NCBI RefSeq assembly: GCF_030272615.1
Contig: NC_081406.1
Location: 246,443,218 to 246,507,217 of the forward strand
Source of the DNA: Cryptomeria japonica
Lineage: Eukaryota > Streptophyta > Pinopsida > Cupressales > Cupressaceae
DNA length: 64,000 nt
Direction: 5' to 3'
The notes beneath the pieces were generated by a model. That model searched no databases. It was not told the origin of the DNA and worked only from the letters and a program-made list of their open reading frames with translations. Shown here in pieces: positions 1 to 13,571 of this stretch. Made by a program: the position numbers and the translations under genes. Numbering within the stretch: the first letter of the stretch is position 1; each line of letters starts with the position of its first letter.

Positions 1-470
1 TTATGTCCAGTCATTTAAGTTACAACTTGGCCCTTTAAATTGATTACAATGCTAACCCCACTATCCTAGTAACTAGTTATCCTTGGTTGCCTGATATTTT
101 TGATGTTGCCTAAGTCCTTAAGTCATGGATTATAATGTGGTCCCCACCTATTATTTAAGTTTGTGCCAAGTGTCCTTATTCCATTATGTCACACTATGTG
201 AATCTTTTTACATGGCTATCCCCTACATTAGTTGAGTTGTATGCAAAGAAACACTGTCATGCCACCTAAATCCATCTATTAGAGTAGGCCCAAGTCTTTA
301 ATGGAACTTAAGTAGAATATTCTTTACAAAACAACATGTCTTGATTGGTTGCACACTACCATAGAGATAAAGAAGTTTGAACCTACTCAAGACCACATTA
401 TTACGTGGAATGTTTACATATTTCTTGGGCTCGTCGATATGTTTATAATTATTCAAAAAGGATTTTAGAA
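1..470. other. Unannotated AT-rich flank
   Basis: No coding region, RNA gene or recognisable element was found here. The short minus-strand reading frame at 298-504 has no domain-like features and lies in low-complexity AT-rich sequence. Confidence 0.5.
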
Positions 471-2275
471 TGTTTGATTGCAATATTTTGTAATGGATTT
501 GCACTAATCCATAAAGTGTAATCTTTAAATTTTTTAATTTTTTTTTTAATTATATCCATATAATTTTAATTCCGTCACTTGATATTATTGATCATATGAT
601 GTTATATTCACATAACTAACTATAACATGATTTATTAACATAATATTCTATAAGATATGGTCATGATATTTATGTATTTTTATCATGTTATAATATATAT
701 TTTATTATCTTTTTGAGTGTTTTAATCAACGTTTCTGCATCTGGTGTTTTTGCTGTAGAAAGTAAATTGCAATTATATAAAAATAATATGTTACAATAAT
801 ATAACAATAAAAAGTTATATATATTCCATAATTGATTCAATAAATCTAACAATGTGTATAATCCAAAAATAGACAAAACTAATATTTATTTTCATTTATT
901 AAATAATATAATTATATATATTATATAACACATCAAAAACTAATATTATTAGCAAAATATCTTATAGGAAAATTATAATTAGTCATTACCATTAATATTT
1001 ATTGTCATTGTTGAATATCTTTCAAAATCATTATCAATTGTTAAAAAGTTAAAGTACCTTTCAAATTGTTTCTTTCTTATAAATTCATCAAAATTTCATA
1101 TTTGAAAACTAGTAAAAATATAAATATACAATACTTAACTTATTTGAAAAATTAAATAAATAATAAATATTAATATCTTTTAACCTTTTAATATGTTTTT
1201 AAGTACTATTGGTAGCAAATAATTACCTCGTACCCCAAAATTGAATACTTTATATTTATCTCTTCATTTCCTATACATTTGTAGACAAACAAATGGATTT
1301 TTTAATTTTTTAAACAAAGCACACTCTAATAGTGTCTTTAATGTTTGTTGAGAATATAGAGTCTATGAAGGGGATATAATGATTGGATATCAAATGGCAG
1401 ATTGCAATTGTAATGACCTTCCACTAATTCATCAGTTGTAATATTTAATTTTTAATTTTTTGTATTTTTCTATTATGTTCATACGATTTTAATTTTTTCA
1501 ATATATTATTAATATGATGTTATGTTTGCATAACTAGTTCTAATATATGATTTCTTAACATAATCTCCTATAAGATAGAGTCATGATATTTTTGTATTTT
1601 CATTAAAATATAACACATGTTTTATTATTTACTTGAGTGTCTTAATCAACATAATTTCTTCCAATGTTTGTGTTGTAGAAAGTAAATTGCAATTATATAG
1701 AAATAAATTGTTAGAATAAGAAAACAATAAACATTCAGATATATTCAATAAGTGATTCAATAAATCTAGCAATGTGTATAACTCAAAAAATAAAGCTAGC
1801 TATGATTTCTTTTAATTTATTATAATGTATAAAAAAATATAATATTATCGAAAATATACACATCTTAGAAGAAAATTATAAATTAGTCATTACAAGTAAT
1901 ATTAATTGTCATTGTTAAGTATCTTTTTTTTTTTTTGATGGGTAATTGACCGAAGCCTGAATAGCTTTTGACTCGAGCTATGAACCAGTGGGGACATAGT
2001 AGGGAGCCCCATCCCCAAGTATCTTTAGAAATCATTATCAATGTTAAATGAATTAAACTAGCTTTCAAATTGTTTCTTACGAGCTCATCAAAATTTTCTC
2101 AAATTATTATATTTATGAAATTCTTCAAAACTAATAAAAACATTATTAAACGATTGATAAACATATACATTTATAATACTTTAGAAAATGTGTTTAAAAA
2201 TAGAAATATACAATACAATATTTTTTTTAACATCTATTAACCTTTTAATAACATTTATAAGTAGTATTGCTGAGT
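470..2275 (+). repeat. AT-rich host repeat, two tandem copies
   Basis: Sequence around 490-870 recurs in order around 1420-1795. Shared landmarks include AGAAAGTAAATTGCAATTAT and a TCAATAAATCTA block. The two copies are about 930 bp apart in the same orientation. A third copy lies at about 50130-51070. The copies are diverged, with many substitutions and small indels, and contain no coding signal. This is the background DNA into which the larger elements inserted. Confidence 0.7.
1927..2016 (-). mobile_element. 90-bp poly(A)-tailed retroposon fragment
   Basis: A 90-bp segment beginning with a T-run on the plus strand (a 3' poly(A) tail on the minus strand, preceded by CCCATC) is flanked by a 10-bp direct repeat AAGTATCTTT at 1917-1926 and 2017-2026. 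The paralogous repeat near 50735 reads through the junction with one copy of GAGTATCTTT and no insert. This is a target-primed retroposition: a SINE, or an extremely 5'-truncated LINE. It shares only the ATCAAAA-type 3' end with the LINE at 45641-47439, so the parent family is not established. Confidence 0.7.
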
Positions 2276-4015
2276 AAATAATTAACCAACCAAACAATTT
2301 TGAAGTATAAGAAACTTCCATGAAATGTCAGATATCCTTTACCTCTAAGGTAGTCATCTCTGTAGAAGTTTTATGTATCATTTTGTTATTTCACTGAATC
2401 CCACCATTCTTATCAAGGACCGTCAAGAGCATATGAATGGATATCTCCATTATGAGTCCTGATTGATCTATTCCATACATCTGGGATCTCTTATGATTGG
2501 TGTAATGATTCGATCTGTATGTCTCATATGAAGGACCACTGGATGTCTTTATGTGTCTTGTTTCATCTACTCCATGCTGTCAGATCTTGGAGGTTTCTTA
2601 TTAATCTTTTGTAAACAATTTCTGTTGTTTGGACTTGGGGATGTGAGCTTGTTGGAACTGAAACATGCAGCGTGCAAGTTATTGTTCAAGTTTGAGTTCT
2701 GGTTGGGACCAATTCGGGCTTTGTCATATTCTGCCATTGATATCTAAGGAAGGTAGATGTTATCACTAGCAATGATGGACAATAACATTAGGAGCAGAAG
2801 ACAATTTAATCAGCTGAGAATACTCCGAAACAAAAAATGAATTATCACTAGCCTGGACGGATTTGTAGTTTAGGACGAGACAGATCTGTTATCTGCTCTT
2901 GCATGTGTACTCTACACAATACCAATAATATTGACGTTGATTGTTCATTTTGAATCTTTGTGGTGATATTATAAGAACAAAACAAAGTATGATTTTGATG
3001 GGGTACTAGTGAGCTCTGATATTTAGATATGGCTGGGAACGGTTGCAATGGATGCTTTTACAATGAGAGATAAGGATTGAATGCGTGGGGATATGAGTGC
3101 AAATGAATGCGTTTGCATACAAACAAATAACAAGAATCAATTGAATTTGAAAACGCAAGAAGTATACAATTATGGGGCTGATCCCACAATCGTAAAAATG
3201 ATATTGGATAGGAAAACAATCAGATGTAAGCGGATAACAAATAAATTTACTTTGGTGTATGGATAAGTTTGATAAATGCATAGTTCTAGTGAATATATAT
3301 CATAGTATATGCAATTATGGATGCAGTAGGTCCATCTGAATATTTAAATGATCATTCATCTCAAATTATATAACACTTACAAACATGTAAGAAAAATAGA
3401 ATCAGGGTTCATGGATCCTCGTGAATGTGATCATGTAGAGTCATCTTTTCCCATGTACTCTCCATGACAACCAATAAAATAGACAAGAAATATGCAATGG
3501 TCACCTTGTATTCACAAATAAAAATTAAGTAGAAAATAGGACATGGGCTTTCTTAATTATCTAACTGGGAATGGTTGCAATGAATGAAATGTTAATATTT
3601 CAGCATATAATTGATTACCTATAGGTTAATATATTCTCAAATTGAATGTTAAATTATGAAAGTAAACACAATGAATAGGGGTATGTAACTTTACGATATA
3701 AGAATGAATGAGGTGTATTGAAGATTGTTAACTTGACTGTTTATGACTTGATAAAAGAAATCTGTTTATTAGTGAAATTCCTTGGATTTTGTGTTGAATG
3801 TATTTTCTATTTTGAGTTACGTTCATAAGTTTAGGTATATTCCATGGCAATGTATTCATCTTATGTCGTGGATTTCACCCTACTTGATGTGTACTTCTAC
3901 TTTGACAACTCAATTGAGTGATCTTTATCTATTTTTCTCCTTTATGATATCCAAGCACATGCATTATTTAGAAGTACCCTAAAAGGGTGGTTGCTATATC
4001 ATAAGGGGACATATT
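2276..4015 (+). repeat. Host repeat block A, left copy
   Basis: This stretch is diverged from, but clearly homologous to, segments of 51070-51452, 56265-56720 and 57600-59110. It contains the uninterrupted equivalent of the Copia target at about 2600-2650. No gene is supported; the frames at 2553-2747 and 3006-3281 are not conserved as reading frames between copies. It ends at the ATATT duplication (4011-4015) where E1 inserted. Confidence 0.65.
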
Positions 4016-5115
4016 TGTGTGTGTGAAAAGTGGACCTGTATCTGTATCTGAAATACACAACACTTCAATTAAGTCATTAGATGCATGGTTAGTAAATCAA
4101 TAATCAATGAATAATAAACCATTACAAAGCGACCCATTGCCTTCTAGTAGATGTGATTTTAGATTGCTCTCAGATTGCTAAGCTATCTAGTGACTAGACA
4201 ACACCTAAACGAAGGATTTAATCTATATGAGCATGATATTAAGCTAAATGGATGCAAGATTAATCTAGCATGATTTAAGAAATATATGAATATTTAAGCT
4301 AAATGATTTAAGAAATATGAAGTAACTAATATGCAATATCTCAATGCAAATTCTCAATGAACCTAGAGAAAAAACAACATAATAACAATTTATTCTCCAA
4401 GATTTTTTGAATGAGAGATGAGAGCCTGAATTTATAGAAAATTCATAAAGAAACCAAAGGTTGAGATCAAATAATGATGAGCGGTCAAGATATTCCAAGA
4501 AGAAGCACAATCCAGGTGAATTGATGTGATTGGATGCTTTTCTCAGTTTTAAAGGAAATTTAACTAAAATTAGAATAAAATCAGGAAAAAACTGATTTAT
4601 TCTCTATTTCATTCAATTTTAATGTTTAATTGTTTTAATTGCTTTTTTTGAGATTATTTATCAATTTTTAATTCGTTTTTCAAGATTATCTCCAATTGAT
4701 TTCTTTTCTCAAATTCTAATTCTTTTTTGGTCAATTAATTCATTTTTTGATTTATTTCCTTTTTTGAAGATTTGTGCTCATAATTTCCAATTCCTCTTTC
4801 TTGTTTTGTTTCCTTTTTTGAAGATTTATGGCAATTTTTATTTATTTTTCAAATGAATTCCTCTTTTTGATGATTTAATGGCAAATTGATTTATTTAATT
4901 AAATAAGATAATTGTTTAAAATGATTTACTTGGAATGATCAATTAATTAAATAAATATTCAATTAATATTGAGTTATTAATTTGCCATGTGACATTTGAT
5001 GATTAAAGAATTAATTGTGAACTCAAGATTTATTTAATTGCCTTTGGTTAGGACCTTGGTGATGCTGTCGAGATTAGGGGCCCATGGTTTAGATGACCAT
5101 TTTTAGGGTATTACA
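4016..5115 (-). repeat. E1 3' LTR
   Basis: A 1100-bp terminal repeat running TG...CA on the plus strand. Positions 4226-5115 match 21769-22688 at roughly 94-95% by eye. The first 210 bp (4016-4225, the U5 end on the minus strand) have no counterpart in the other LTR. A minus-strand TATAAATTC near 4430 is a plausible promoter TATA box; the same site is present in the other copy near 21980. Confidence 0.8.
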
Positions 5116-8100
5116 TTTTCCCCTCTTTGAATTAATGTGTGAGCAGCGCGTTGGTTCAAAGAATAGTTGATGTCTAGGAGATACCAGTTCTGAACTTGAT
5201 TGATCACGAACTAGATGAAAAGCGAGGTGTTTAGCTTGATTCGAAGCGATGAAGTTGAATGAAGTCTGATTAAAGCGATATCGATCCCAAACTTGGTTGA
5301 ACTTAGGAACAATAGAAAACAAAAGATACTGAACTTGAACTTGAACTTGATTGATCAAGAAGCGGATCTTACTGATCTAGAACTTGATTGATCTAGACAA
5401 AATGAGTGATGATAAAAATCGATCTTGAACTTGATTGATCAAGACACGATGAGTGAAGATAACCTGTCCAGCTTGATCCAAAGCAACGAATACTAAACAC
5501 CTGCTTAGATTGAGTGTGATCGAAGATACTCTTTAAACCCTTGATTGAGTATAAATGAGTAACCAGCTTGATGAAAAGCGATGAAACTGATTAACGTTAA
5601 GAGATTGATTTAGATAAAAGACAAATATCAACTTGATATGAAGCATTGAAACTGATATCCCCCTAGCGATTGATTTGATTCAGATGATCGAGAGATCTCA
5701 ACTTGATATAAAGCGATGAAGATGAGATGCCCCTTAACAATAAGGATTTGATTGATTGATTTTCTTTAGTTGAAAAATATGTTTTGCTCGACTTTCGATG
5801 AAGATTTGAAAATTTTCTCGACATTTGAAGATGTACGGTCATAAGGTCACGAGTATGCCCCCTTGGGAGCTAAATCAAAAGATAGCGAGGGTACATGATG
5901 ATAGGCAATTTTTAGCGATGATAAGTTGCTTGAGCACAAATTGATTCAGAGGAATTTTTGAAAATTTTGCGTTGATTGACAAGAGATTGAGCGCAAATTG
6001 AAGAAGAGAATGAGTGGTTGATGAAAGCGCTAAGTGGTCCAAATTTTATGAAATTTTGATGAGAGAGTTGACATCAGATTTCGATTTCAATCCCAAAAAT
6101 GGACTCGAGACAGTCGATTTACAAGCTCTTGATTTGATTTCATTGTACTTGTGTTGATTGATTATGAGATGTTGTTCTATATGCTTTATTCTTTATGTAT
6201 GCATATATTTTTAGTATAGATGAATGAATGCAAATGGAATATGGATGTTTTTTTTTTCTTTCTTTTCATATGCAAATAAATTAATGTGAGTGAGTAATGA
6301 GTAATGCAATTTTTTTCATTTTTCTATGCAATAAGATGAATTCAAATGAATGATAGTGAATGTATGAATCTATATAAGATGTTTATGTATGCAACTAACA
6401 TCTCAAAACACAAGGACTCAATCAGAGAAATGATGAAAAGAGACCACTTAGTGAAGAAATGATGAAGCTTCCAACGCTCATTTAGAAATTAGGGAGATCA
6501 TTGTTACCATACCGACATCACTCTAAATTCACAAGATGCAGAATGAAATGCAAAATGAGATGCAATCCTAAACCTAGTCACTTGACTTTGAAAAGTTGAA
6601 TTTTCATCATTGAGCGTTTTACAATTATGGCAGGCAGAATAGAGTTCTTTTCTTTGCATATGCAATATTAATTATCTTGTCCGCAATGACCCTTTTTTCT
6701 TTCATATCCTTAGACAGATTTCACAGGGACCTAGATTGCATGATAAAGAAATTCCCTCAAAACAAACAAAAAAATGATGGGAACGTCCTTGTAGCATTCA
6801 AATAATCGGAGTTGAGGTATGTGTGGCAATTTCACCTTAATGTGAAGGCACTTATCATAGACATCCAACTGATTAGATGTTTTCAAATCATCAGAATCAT
6901 TCCTACAAGCAGAAAACAAAAAAATATAATGCCCCCAATCCTTGCTCCTCTTAGTCAAGATAGACTTCCTCAAGTTACTCAGAGGGATGATAATTGAAAA
7001 CCAATGTAAAAGAAAGCACACAAAGAAAATTTTCATGCATATCTTAAACAATTTAGTGATTGTTTTCAGTAATGTTGTTTTGCTTGTGTAATCAGTGATA
7101 AAACTCTTCAGTAGTCAGGAGACAGGTGACTGACTCGGAGCGGACGACCAGGTTTCACTGACATAAAGTTGACTTGGTTGATACTACTTAGGATATGTAA
7201 TGTGCTATGTTGATTAACCTAAGACTAGGACATTGATTAGTTTCAAGCCATGAGGGTTCCAAAAGAACTAGGATGTCACAAAAGTGATTGAAATATGTAC
7301 AAGCGAAAACAAAGATGCATGAAAGTGGGAATGCCAATGTTGCGTTGATAGATGGAGTGCTTGAGTACAAGAGGTGCCTGTTTGCCAGGTTTTCACTTGC
7401 TTGGCAAAGATGCATATAATTTTTTACCAAGGTGCTTGTTTACCAGGTTTTCACAAGGGCATTTTCTCTCTTTTTTCCTTTTTTTTTTGAATTTCTTCAG
7501 GACTTTTTTTGATTTTTAGAATTTCTTCAAGACTTTTTTTTTTTTCTTCTAATTTTTAGGATTTTCTTCAGGACTTTTTCTAATTTTTAGAATTTTGTTT
7601 AGAACATTTTATGATTTTTAGGAGTTTGTTCAGGACATTTTATGATTTTTATGATTTTTTAATGTTTGCCCCTAGTGTCTAGCAATGCAAAAGGGATTTT
7701 GAGTACATGAATGGATAAGTGAATGATGGTTGAGGCTTTCAAGGACTATCTCACAACGTTAATCCAAGCACAGGGTCCTGATATAGCAATGTAAAGAAAG
7801 GATTTTAGCGATGTAAAGAAAGGATTTTAGCGATGTAAAGAAAGGATTTTAGCAATGTAAAGAAAGGATATAGTGTAATGAAGCCATATGGTCCAAAGAA
7901 GAGGCCATGTCAAGAGGTTTGTGGAGAACGTGTTTTTTCATTTTGTCCATAGTGTCAATCAAGATCAAGGGATAGATTTGGATAGGAGGTAGATATGATA
8001 AGCAAGATCAAAGGTAGTAATGAAGGATGTAAGAAAGAAATGGATAGGAGCTAAAGGGTCTGGATCAAGTGTAATAAATAGGACACATGAAGCCTGCAAG

Positions 8101-8508
8101 GATCCTTAACCTTGTCAAGATCAAAGGTGGAAAAGGGATATGAATGTAGATAGAGCGGATGACGGATAATGGAGGATGAAGGATAATGGAGGAAGAGGGA
8201 TAATAGATGGATGTACATGGATGGAACTTGACCCTAGTGTAAAGTACAAAGATTATGCATGACACTTGTTTGCCAGGTTTTCATCATGGTACTTGCCCAA
8301 GGCTCCACAAGAAGTGGTTTTCACACAAGGACGAATTTATTTCTCTTTTCTTTTTTTTTTTGATTTTTTTTTTGATTTTATCATCATTTTTTTTTCTTTT
8401 GGAAGATAATGGAGGCATAGGGGATTGAAGAAGGACCCCATCGTCTCGCTTCTTTGGATGGTACCCTTGGAATATGAGTTGAAATAGACCATGGCTATGA
8501 AGGTATGC
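5116..8508 (-). other. E1 3' internal region, non-coding
   Basis: This follows the LTR with the polypurine tract at 5116-5130. It holds degenerate repeats of AACTTGATTGATC and CTTGAT..AAGCGATGAA (about 5170-5760), poly(T) tracts (6250, 7480-7560, 8345-8400), and repeated TTGCCAGGTTTTCAC phrases (about 7385, 7445, 8270). No pol domain is visible in any frame. Long non-coding 3' regions of this kind are common in plant Gypsy elements. Confidence 0.55.
7784..7872 (+). repeat. 22-bp tandem repeat, four copies
   Basis: Four head-to-tail copies of a 22-bp unit built on AGCGATGTAAAGAAAGG; the outer copies read AGCAATG. It sits inside the E1 non-coding internal region. Confidence 0.85.
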
Positions 8509-9138
8509 TTAAAGATGTTGGCAGGATGATGAAATGAAACTAGGGCAAGGATTTATGCAAAGGATTGGATAAGAGAGATGGAAGGGTGAAAAAGAGGTGT
8601 TGGATAATGGATGGGATGTTGGAAGAATTGTGTATGGATAGATGGAAATGCTGGAAAGATCAACATTGGCACACACCTTGAGGGATGGTGGACATATGGA
8701 GGAGAAGTGAATCTCAGATTTTGAGATTTTGATGGAGGAAAGGTTACACATTTTAGGGCATAAGAGCCCAAAATGGATGAAGGAGATGACAGAGGAATAG
8801 ATTTGGAAGGTTTGGATTGAGGAACAACAATCTTGGAATGCCAATTTTGATTTTTGTTTAGACTTTTGTGCTTCAAGTAGCCGCTTAGGGATCCACATGG
8901 CTTTTGATTTTTGATGCTTTTGTAGTTCCTTAGAGAGCATATCTTGTACAAGTGCCTTAGGAACCCATATAACTTTTGACTTTTCTTCTTTGTTTGTGGG
9001 CCTTTGTGGCATTTTGTATTTTTCTTTTTCTTTTTGGATAATATTTTTCTTTGTTTTGACATGTCGATTAGATGGGACATGTTGATCCTTGAATACATGT
9101 GGATTACTTGACTTATGACTTTTATGCTTGGCATCCAA
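8509..9138 (-). pseudogene. E1 downstream gag-linked fragment
   Basis: A 209-codon minus-strand open stretch, lysine-rich, with two related motifs spaced about 35 residues apart (KVIWVPKALVQ and KAMWIPKRLLEAQ). It lies about 290 bp downstream of the larger gag-like stretch on the same strand and is probably part of the same decayed protein. The C-terminal third loses any domain-like look, suggesting a frameshift. I do not recognise a family. It could also be a chance open frame in lysine-biased sequence, but the internal motif repeat argues against that. Confidence 0.4.
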
Positions 9139-9431
9139 ATTGCTTGGAGAAGGAAAAGAATGTATGAATGGATAGGAATTATATGGAGGTCTTTTAGATC
9201 GATGGAAGGTACTCGAAGATGTGTTCCTTTGTTGATCCTACATAAGGGATGGAGGGATATAGGGACCTAGAATGGATGGAAGTGGCAAAGGAGAAGGCAT
9301 GTATTTGGACTTAACTGGAGAAATATAGGATTTATGAGACATACCAACATCTTGAGAGTGAGAAATGTAGCCAATATAATCAAGATTTTCTTTTATAGCA
9401 GGGGGTTTTAATATACCCTATTCATGAATGT

Positions 9432-10908
9432 CTAACCCTTTTCTTTGATAATGCATGCTTTGAAAGATCTTTTTAACAAAGGGTTTCTTCTTACTTTTGA
9501 TGCAAGAGGCAAGTCCATTTTGAGGTGGAGGTGGCTTGCAAGGTATGATAGGATCATGAAGTGAACATGGAAGATTATGACAAGGAGATGAAGGGATACT
9601 TTGATCTTGACATGGAAGAGGACCATTGGATAGAGTGGGAAGGGTGTTTCACTCTTCATTTTGAATAGGATCATTTGAAAAGGTGGAAGAGGCATCATGA
9701 TCTTTCTTAGGATGGTTTTCTCTTGAGATGGAAGGGGGTGATCTTGGAAGAAATGAAAAGGTATAAGGGGATCATTATGGGAATCTAGGGAGGTAGGATA
9801 TTTTTCAATCATTAGATGGGATTGAGGAGTTTTGGTGTCTTGATCTTGATTTATGATAGGACTTGTTTCTTCATTTTTTAGGTTATCCTCTTGACATGGA
9901 GTCACTTCTAAGGAAGGGATAGGATTTTTCATAGGCGTAGGGGATTCTTGGAAGGTGTTCATCTTTTGGCATGATGGGGAAGCATTTTGAGTGGGACTCT
10001 CTAGAGTGGGTACGTTTGGAATTGAAGTGTATGATGGCATATGATTTGAGATTTTTAAATCTTTAGAGGAACTTGCATAAATATTGCCATTAACTTGGAT
10101 TTCCATAGGAGATAGCCCCTGAAGGTAAACATGAGAAATTTCATTGTTTGAAGGAGATGGTATGGATTGTTGCTGACAAGTCTTAGGAGATGAAGGCATC
10201 ATGGAAGGGATGAAGGCCACATATGGAGCCTTGCTAGACATAGGTTCATGATTTTGATCATGCTTAGAAGTAGTTCCTTCTTTTTCTTTAGGTGAGTCAT
10301 TAGGATCTTCAATTTCAATGACACCATCATCAAGAAGATCTTGAATCTTATGTTTTAATTCCATACACATTGAAGTCTTATGTTTTTTATGCCTATGATA
10401 TGCACTATAACTACTCAAAACTGCATATCCCCATGTGGTCTTTTTAGGCAATATGATAAGAGTGTTCTTAATAAGCTCTTCCAAAGCTGACTCAATAGAT
10501 TGCCCCAAAGGTGTAAACTGTCTATCTAGGGAATAGATGTCTTTTTGTCTTGGTGAAGGTGTTTTGTGATCTTCTATGAGATTTGGTCTTTGATTGTCAA
10601 TTATTTGTTGGTATTTGCTTGTCAAATCACATAATCCTTTTAGCATTCCTTGAAGTTTCTCACACTTGATATCATATATCTGTTTTTCAAATGGGGTCAT
10701 TGATTTATTTTGTTGGATTTCCATGTCATATATATATTTCTTTCTTGATATCTTGAAGCATTTGAGCAAAGGTAGCCATGGGAATCGAAGCTAAGGTATC
10801 CATGAGATTCTTACTTTTGCCAAAAATTTTTAGAAGAGCTTCTGGTTTGAACAGGCATTTACAATCGACAAGATCAAGAGCTAGATGTGTTGCAGAAGTC
10901 AAGATCAA
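9432..10908 (-). pseudogene. gag: E1 gag-like protein remnant
   Basis: Two overlapping minus-strand open stretches (10908-10726 and 10769-9432) joined by a frameshift near 10730-10770. The protein is hydrophilic. About 130 codons into the larger stretch it has a YHRHKKHKTSMC stretch followed by LKHKIQDLLDDGVIEI. Plant Ty3/Gypsy elements of the Tat/Athila/Ogre group have a C..(Y)H....H.T..C knuckle followed by L+..IQDLID.G at this place, just before the protease. Here the first Cys is replaced by Ser. The rest is proline- and serine-rich linker. No protease follows in E1. The call rests on that single motif and on the LTR context. Confidence 0.55.
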
Positions 10909-11067
10909 ATTGTAGCTAGTTATTCATTTAATGTAGTGATTGAAAGAAGTTACTAAGATTTGGTCTGGTTTCACGAATGATCTATCTTGTGTAAGACGTT
11001 ATCTAAGTAAACTTAGGTTTGATAAGATGTTGTTTGAACTAGCTGAGAGATGATCAACAAAATCGTG

Positions 11068-13556
11068 TGATAGGGAGGTAGTGCAAGTGGGTTGCCCAAT
11101 AGGCTTGTATGTTATTAGGTGTTAGGTCCTTCACTAGTTTCAAGGTGTAGAAACCAAAATCAGAGTGCAAAAGGTTTATAGACAACCTAGCAACTTTCCT
11201 TGTTCCACCTCCCTAAGACAAAAACTTCTTGGTTGCTCAAGGGCTTCAACTCCATAGTTGTTGGCTTAGTAATCTAACACCTTACTCACTCAATTGGGAT
11301 ACATTCCCTCTATCCCTGATCTATTTTTTGACTACACAAGGTCTCCTTTATTGGATTGCAAGTTTGTGTCAAGTTATACCCCCATGGGTGTCTTTGGCCT
11401 TCTACGTTTTGGAGTGTAGTGATCCTTCTCAAGTGCTACAAACCAACTTGTGGAGTCTACCTCACCAAATATGTTCAATGTATGTAAGAAAAACTTGTCT
11501 CAACTAGATTTGATGGGTTTTAGACTTTACATCCTCCATTTGTGTACCTGGTTTGACAAAAAACCAAGTTTTAGGCCTAAAACGGGCTACTGGGAATTAG
11601 CCCTCCTTTTGGGGTTTTGTGCTCACCTTGCTCGAACGATGAACTTCCAAACTAAAAGAATCTCATATACGGATACCATTTTGGGATTTATTGAAGATTA
11701 CCTAAGTTTTGGGGTCCATTAGGCCTTCTCCATGACTGTCCCAAAAATGGGTGCAAAAAGGAGGGTTTGTAAGGGTTTTGGTGGCAAACATTGACTAACA
11801 AGTTGGAGACCTTAAATGGAAACCATAAAAACTTGGTTCTACCGTGTTACATGCTAATTAGCCCATGAGAAGACAATTTTTACACCTTCCAAGGGTTAGA
11901 GAACAAGGTTTACAAAAGTTGCTCATAAGGAATATGCAACGTTGACAACTTTTCCTTTCTTGCTTTTTACAAACACATCTTTAGTATGAAAACCAATTAC
12001 ATTCTAGAACATGAGAACATGTCTATCATGAGAGACACAAGAGAATCACATTAGCCCTACACAAAAGGCATTAGGCAATTACAAAACAACAAGTTGTTCA
12101 CTGTCAAGTTAATTATGACTGCATTTTGCCTTCTCGCTGCTTTTTCACTTTGGACTTGCACTTTACACTGTCAAAACTCTTTCCCAAAGGTTTTTTTTGT
12201 GCTCTTTAACAATTCTCTATCTTTAGTTGCTTGTTGAACTTCATACCTTCCATTTTGAAGAGGAAGATTACATATACAACTTCAACAAAAATGCAAAAAT
12301 CAGTCATAGATGACTGTGACAGCCAATTGGGCATTACAACTTTGCCTCAAGGATCATTAATTGATCTTGGCAACCTCAAACCCATGGAAAAGACCCAAAA
12401 ACCACTCCTTGTTCTTGTTTTCAAGCAATTAGAAGGAGTTACAAGGCTTTACCAACTCCAATAAATGGTGGAGAGTAAGCAAGTGAATGGGAATCAACTC
12501 CAAAACAGCGACTCACTGTTTTTTTTACATCATTTTCACAAACTGAAAATGCAATCATCCTCATTATAGCTTAGAAATCCTCTTTACCCTTACATTCAAC
12601 CTTAAGGATCAAAATAGGTCTGATTATCTGAAGAATGCATTTGCTATAGAAGAGCAAAGCATCAAACTTCCTCAAAGACCCTAGCCAAATGACACACTTG
12701 CCTAGGGCTCCATGGCCACAAAACTTCTTGCACCTGCATTTTTGAAAGAAAAACATGTATATATATGTCTTACAAGTTGACAAATTGGTTCTTGAAAAGA
12801 CATGAACATTTAGGGCTTCAAGAAGCCAAGTTGGTCAAGCGTCCTTGCCAATTTCCTAGACAAGGCAGTGAAATTGTCAAAACTAGATAATTTTGCACAA
12901 AACTCAAAACTTAATGAAATTTAATGCCACGAAAGGGAAAATCTTCAGGAAACATAAGAGAACTGAAAAATGGAAAAATAGTATGGCCACGTACAACAGG
13001 TGTACGGACTGCTACTCACATGGAGTCAAAACATAAGGAAAACAAGGTAAAAAGTAGTGCAAACTTGCAAAATGCTTGATATATCCGAATGATCAACCCT
13101 TACAATGGTTAAAAAAAGAGAATAAATACCTCTACATGTTATTTATCCTCCTGTATGGATAGGTACATGTCCAAGAGCACTCAAATTTGACACTTTCATG
13201 TCTAAAATGACAACTTTCAATGCCTAGATGATGCAAGGTTGATCTCAAAAACAACAAATCACCCAAAAACACTACTCACACCTACAAACCAAGAAAAAAA
13301 CATGTATAAATACTTTCAAAACAAAAACACATTAAAAAATCACTTTTTACAACATTTTGCCAGGCAACTCCGAACTGGCAACTTTGAACAAAAAGATGAA
13401 AACAGGGAACATGACCACACAATAAGTTCAAAACTCATCCAAACAACTTAGAACAACACAAAAACAACTTAGACAAACTTTCCAACTCAAAACTAATAAA
13501 AATCAAACTTTCTCTCAAACCTATGATGAAAATGAGGCCTAGGTGGTCCTGCACCA
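11068..13556 (-). repeat. E2 3' LTR
   Basis: On the minus strand it starts TGGTGCAGGACC and ends CTCCCTATCA. It is adjacent to the polypurine tract at 13557-13566. Matching copy: 18225-20714. The scattered short frames within it (such as 11229-11507 and 12231-12464) recur in both LTRs with changes and are not genes. Confidence 0.95.
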
Positions 13557-13570
13557 TACTCCCCTGGTGA
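13557..13570 (-). promoter_or_regulatory. E2 polypurine tract
   Basis: The minus strand reads CCAGGGGAGTA directly before the 3' LTR start TGGTGC. The position and purine run fit the plus-strand primer of reverse transcription. Confidence 0.75.
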
Positions 13571-13571
13571 C

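Noticed and set aside
1883..2068. 61-codon minus-strand frame
   Set aside because: It spans the 90-bp retroposon and both flanks, so it cannot be an ancestral gene.
8553..9134. 193-codon minus-strand frame overlapping 8509-9138
   Set aside because: It is the alternative frame of the same region. The 8509-9138 frame holds the repeated WVPK/WIPK motif and is preferred.
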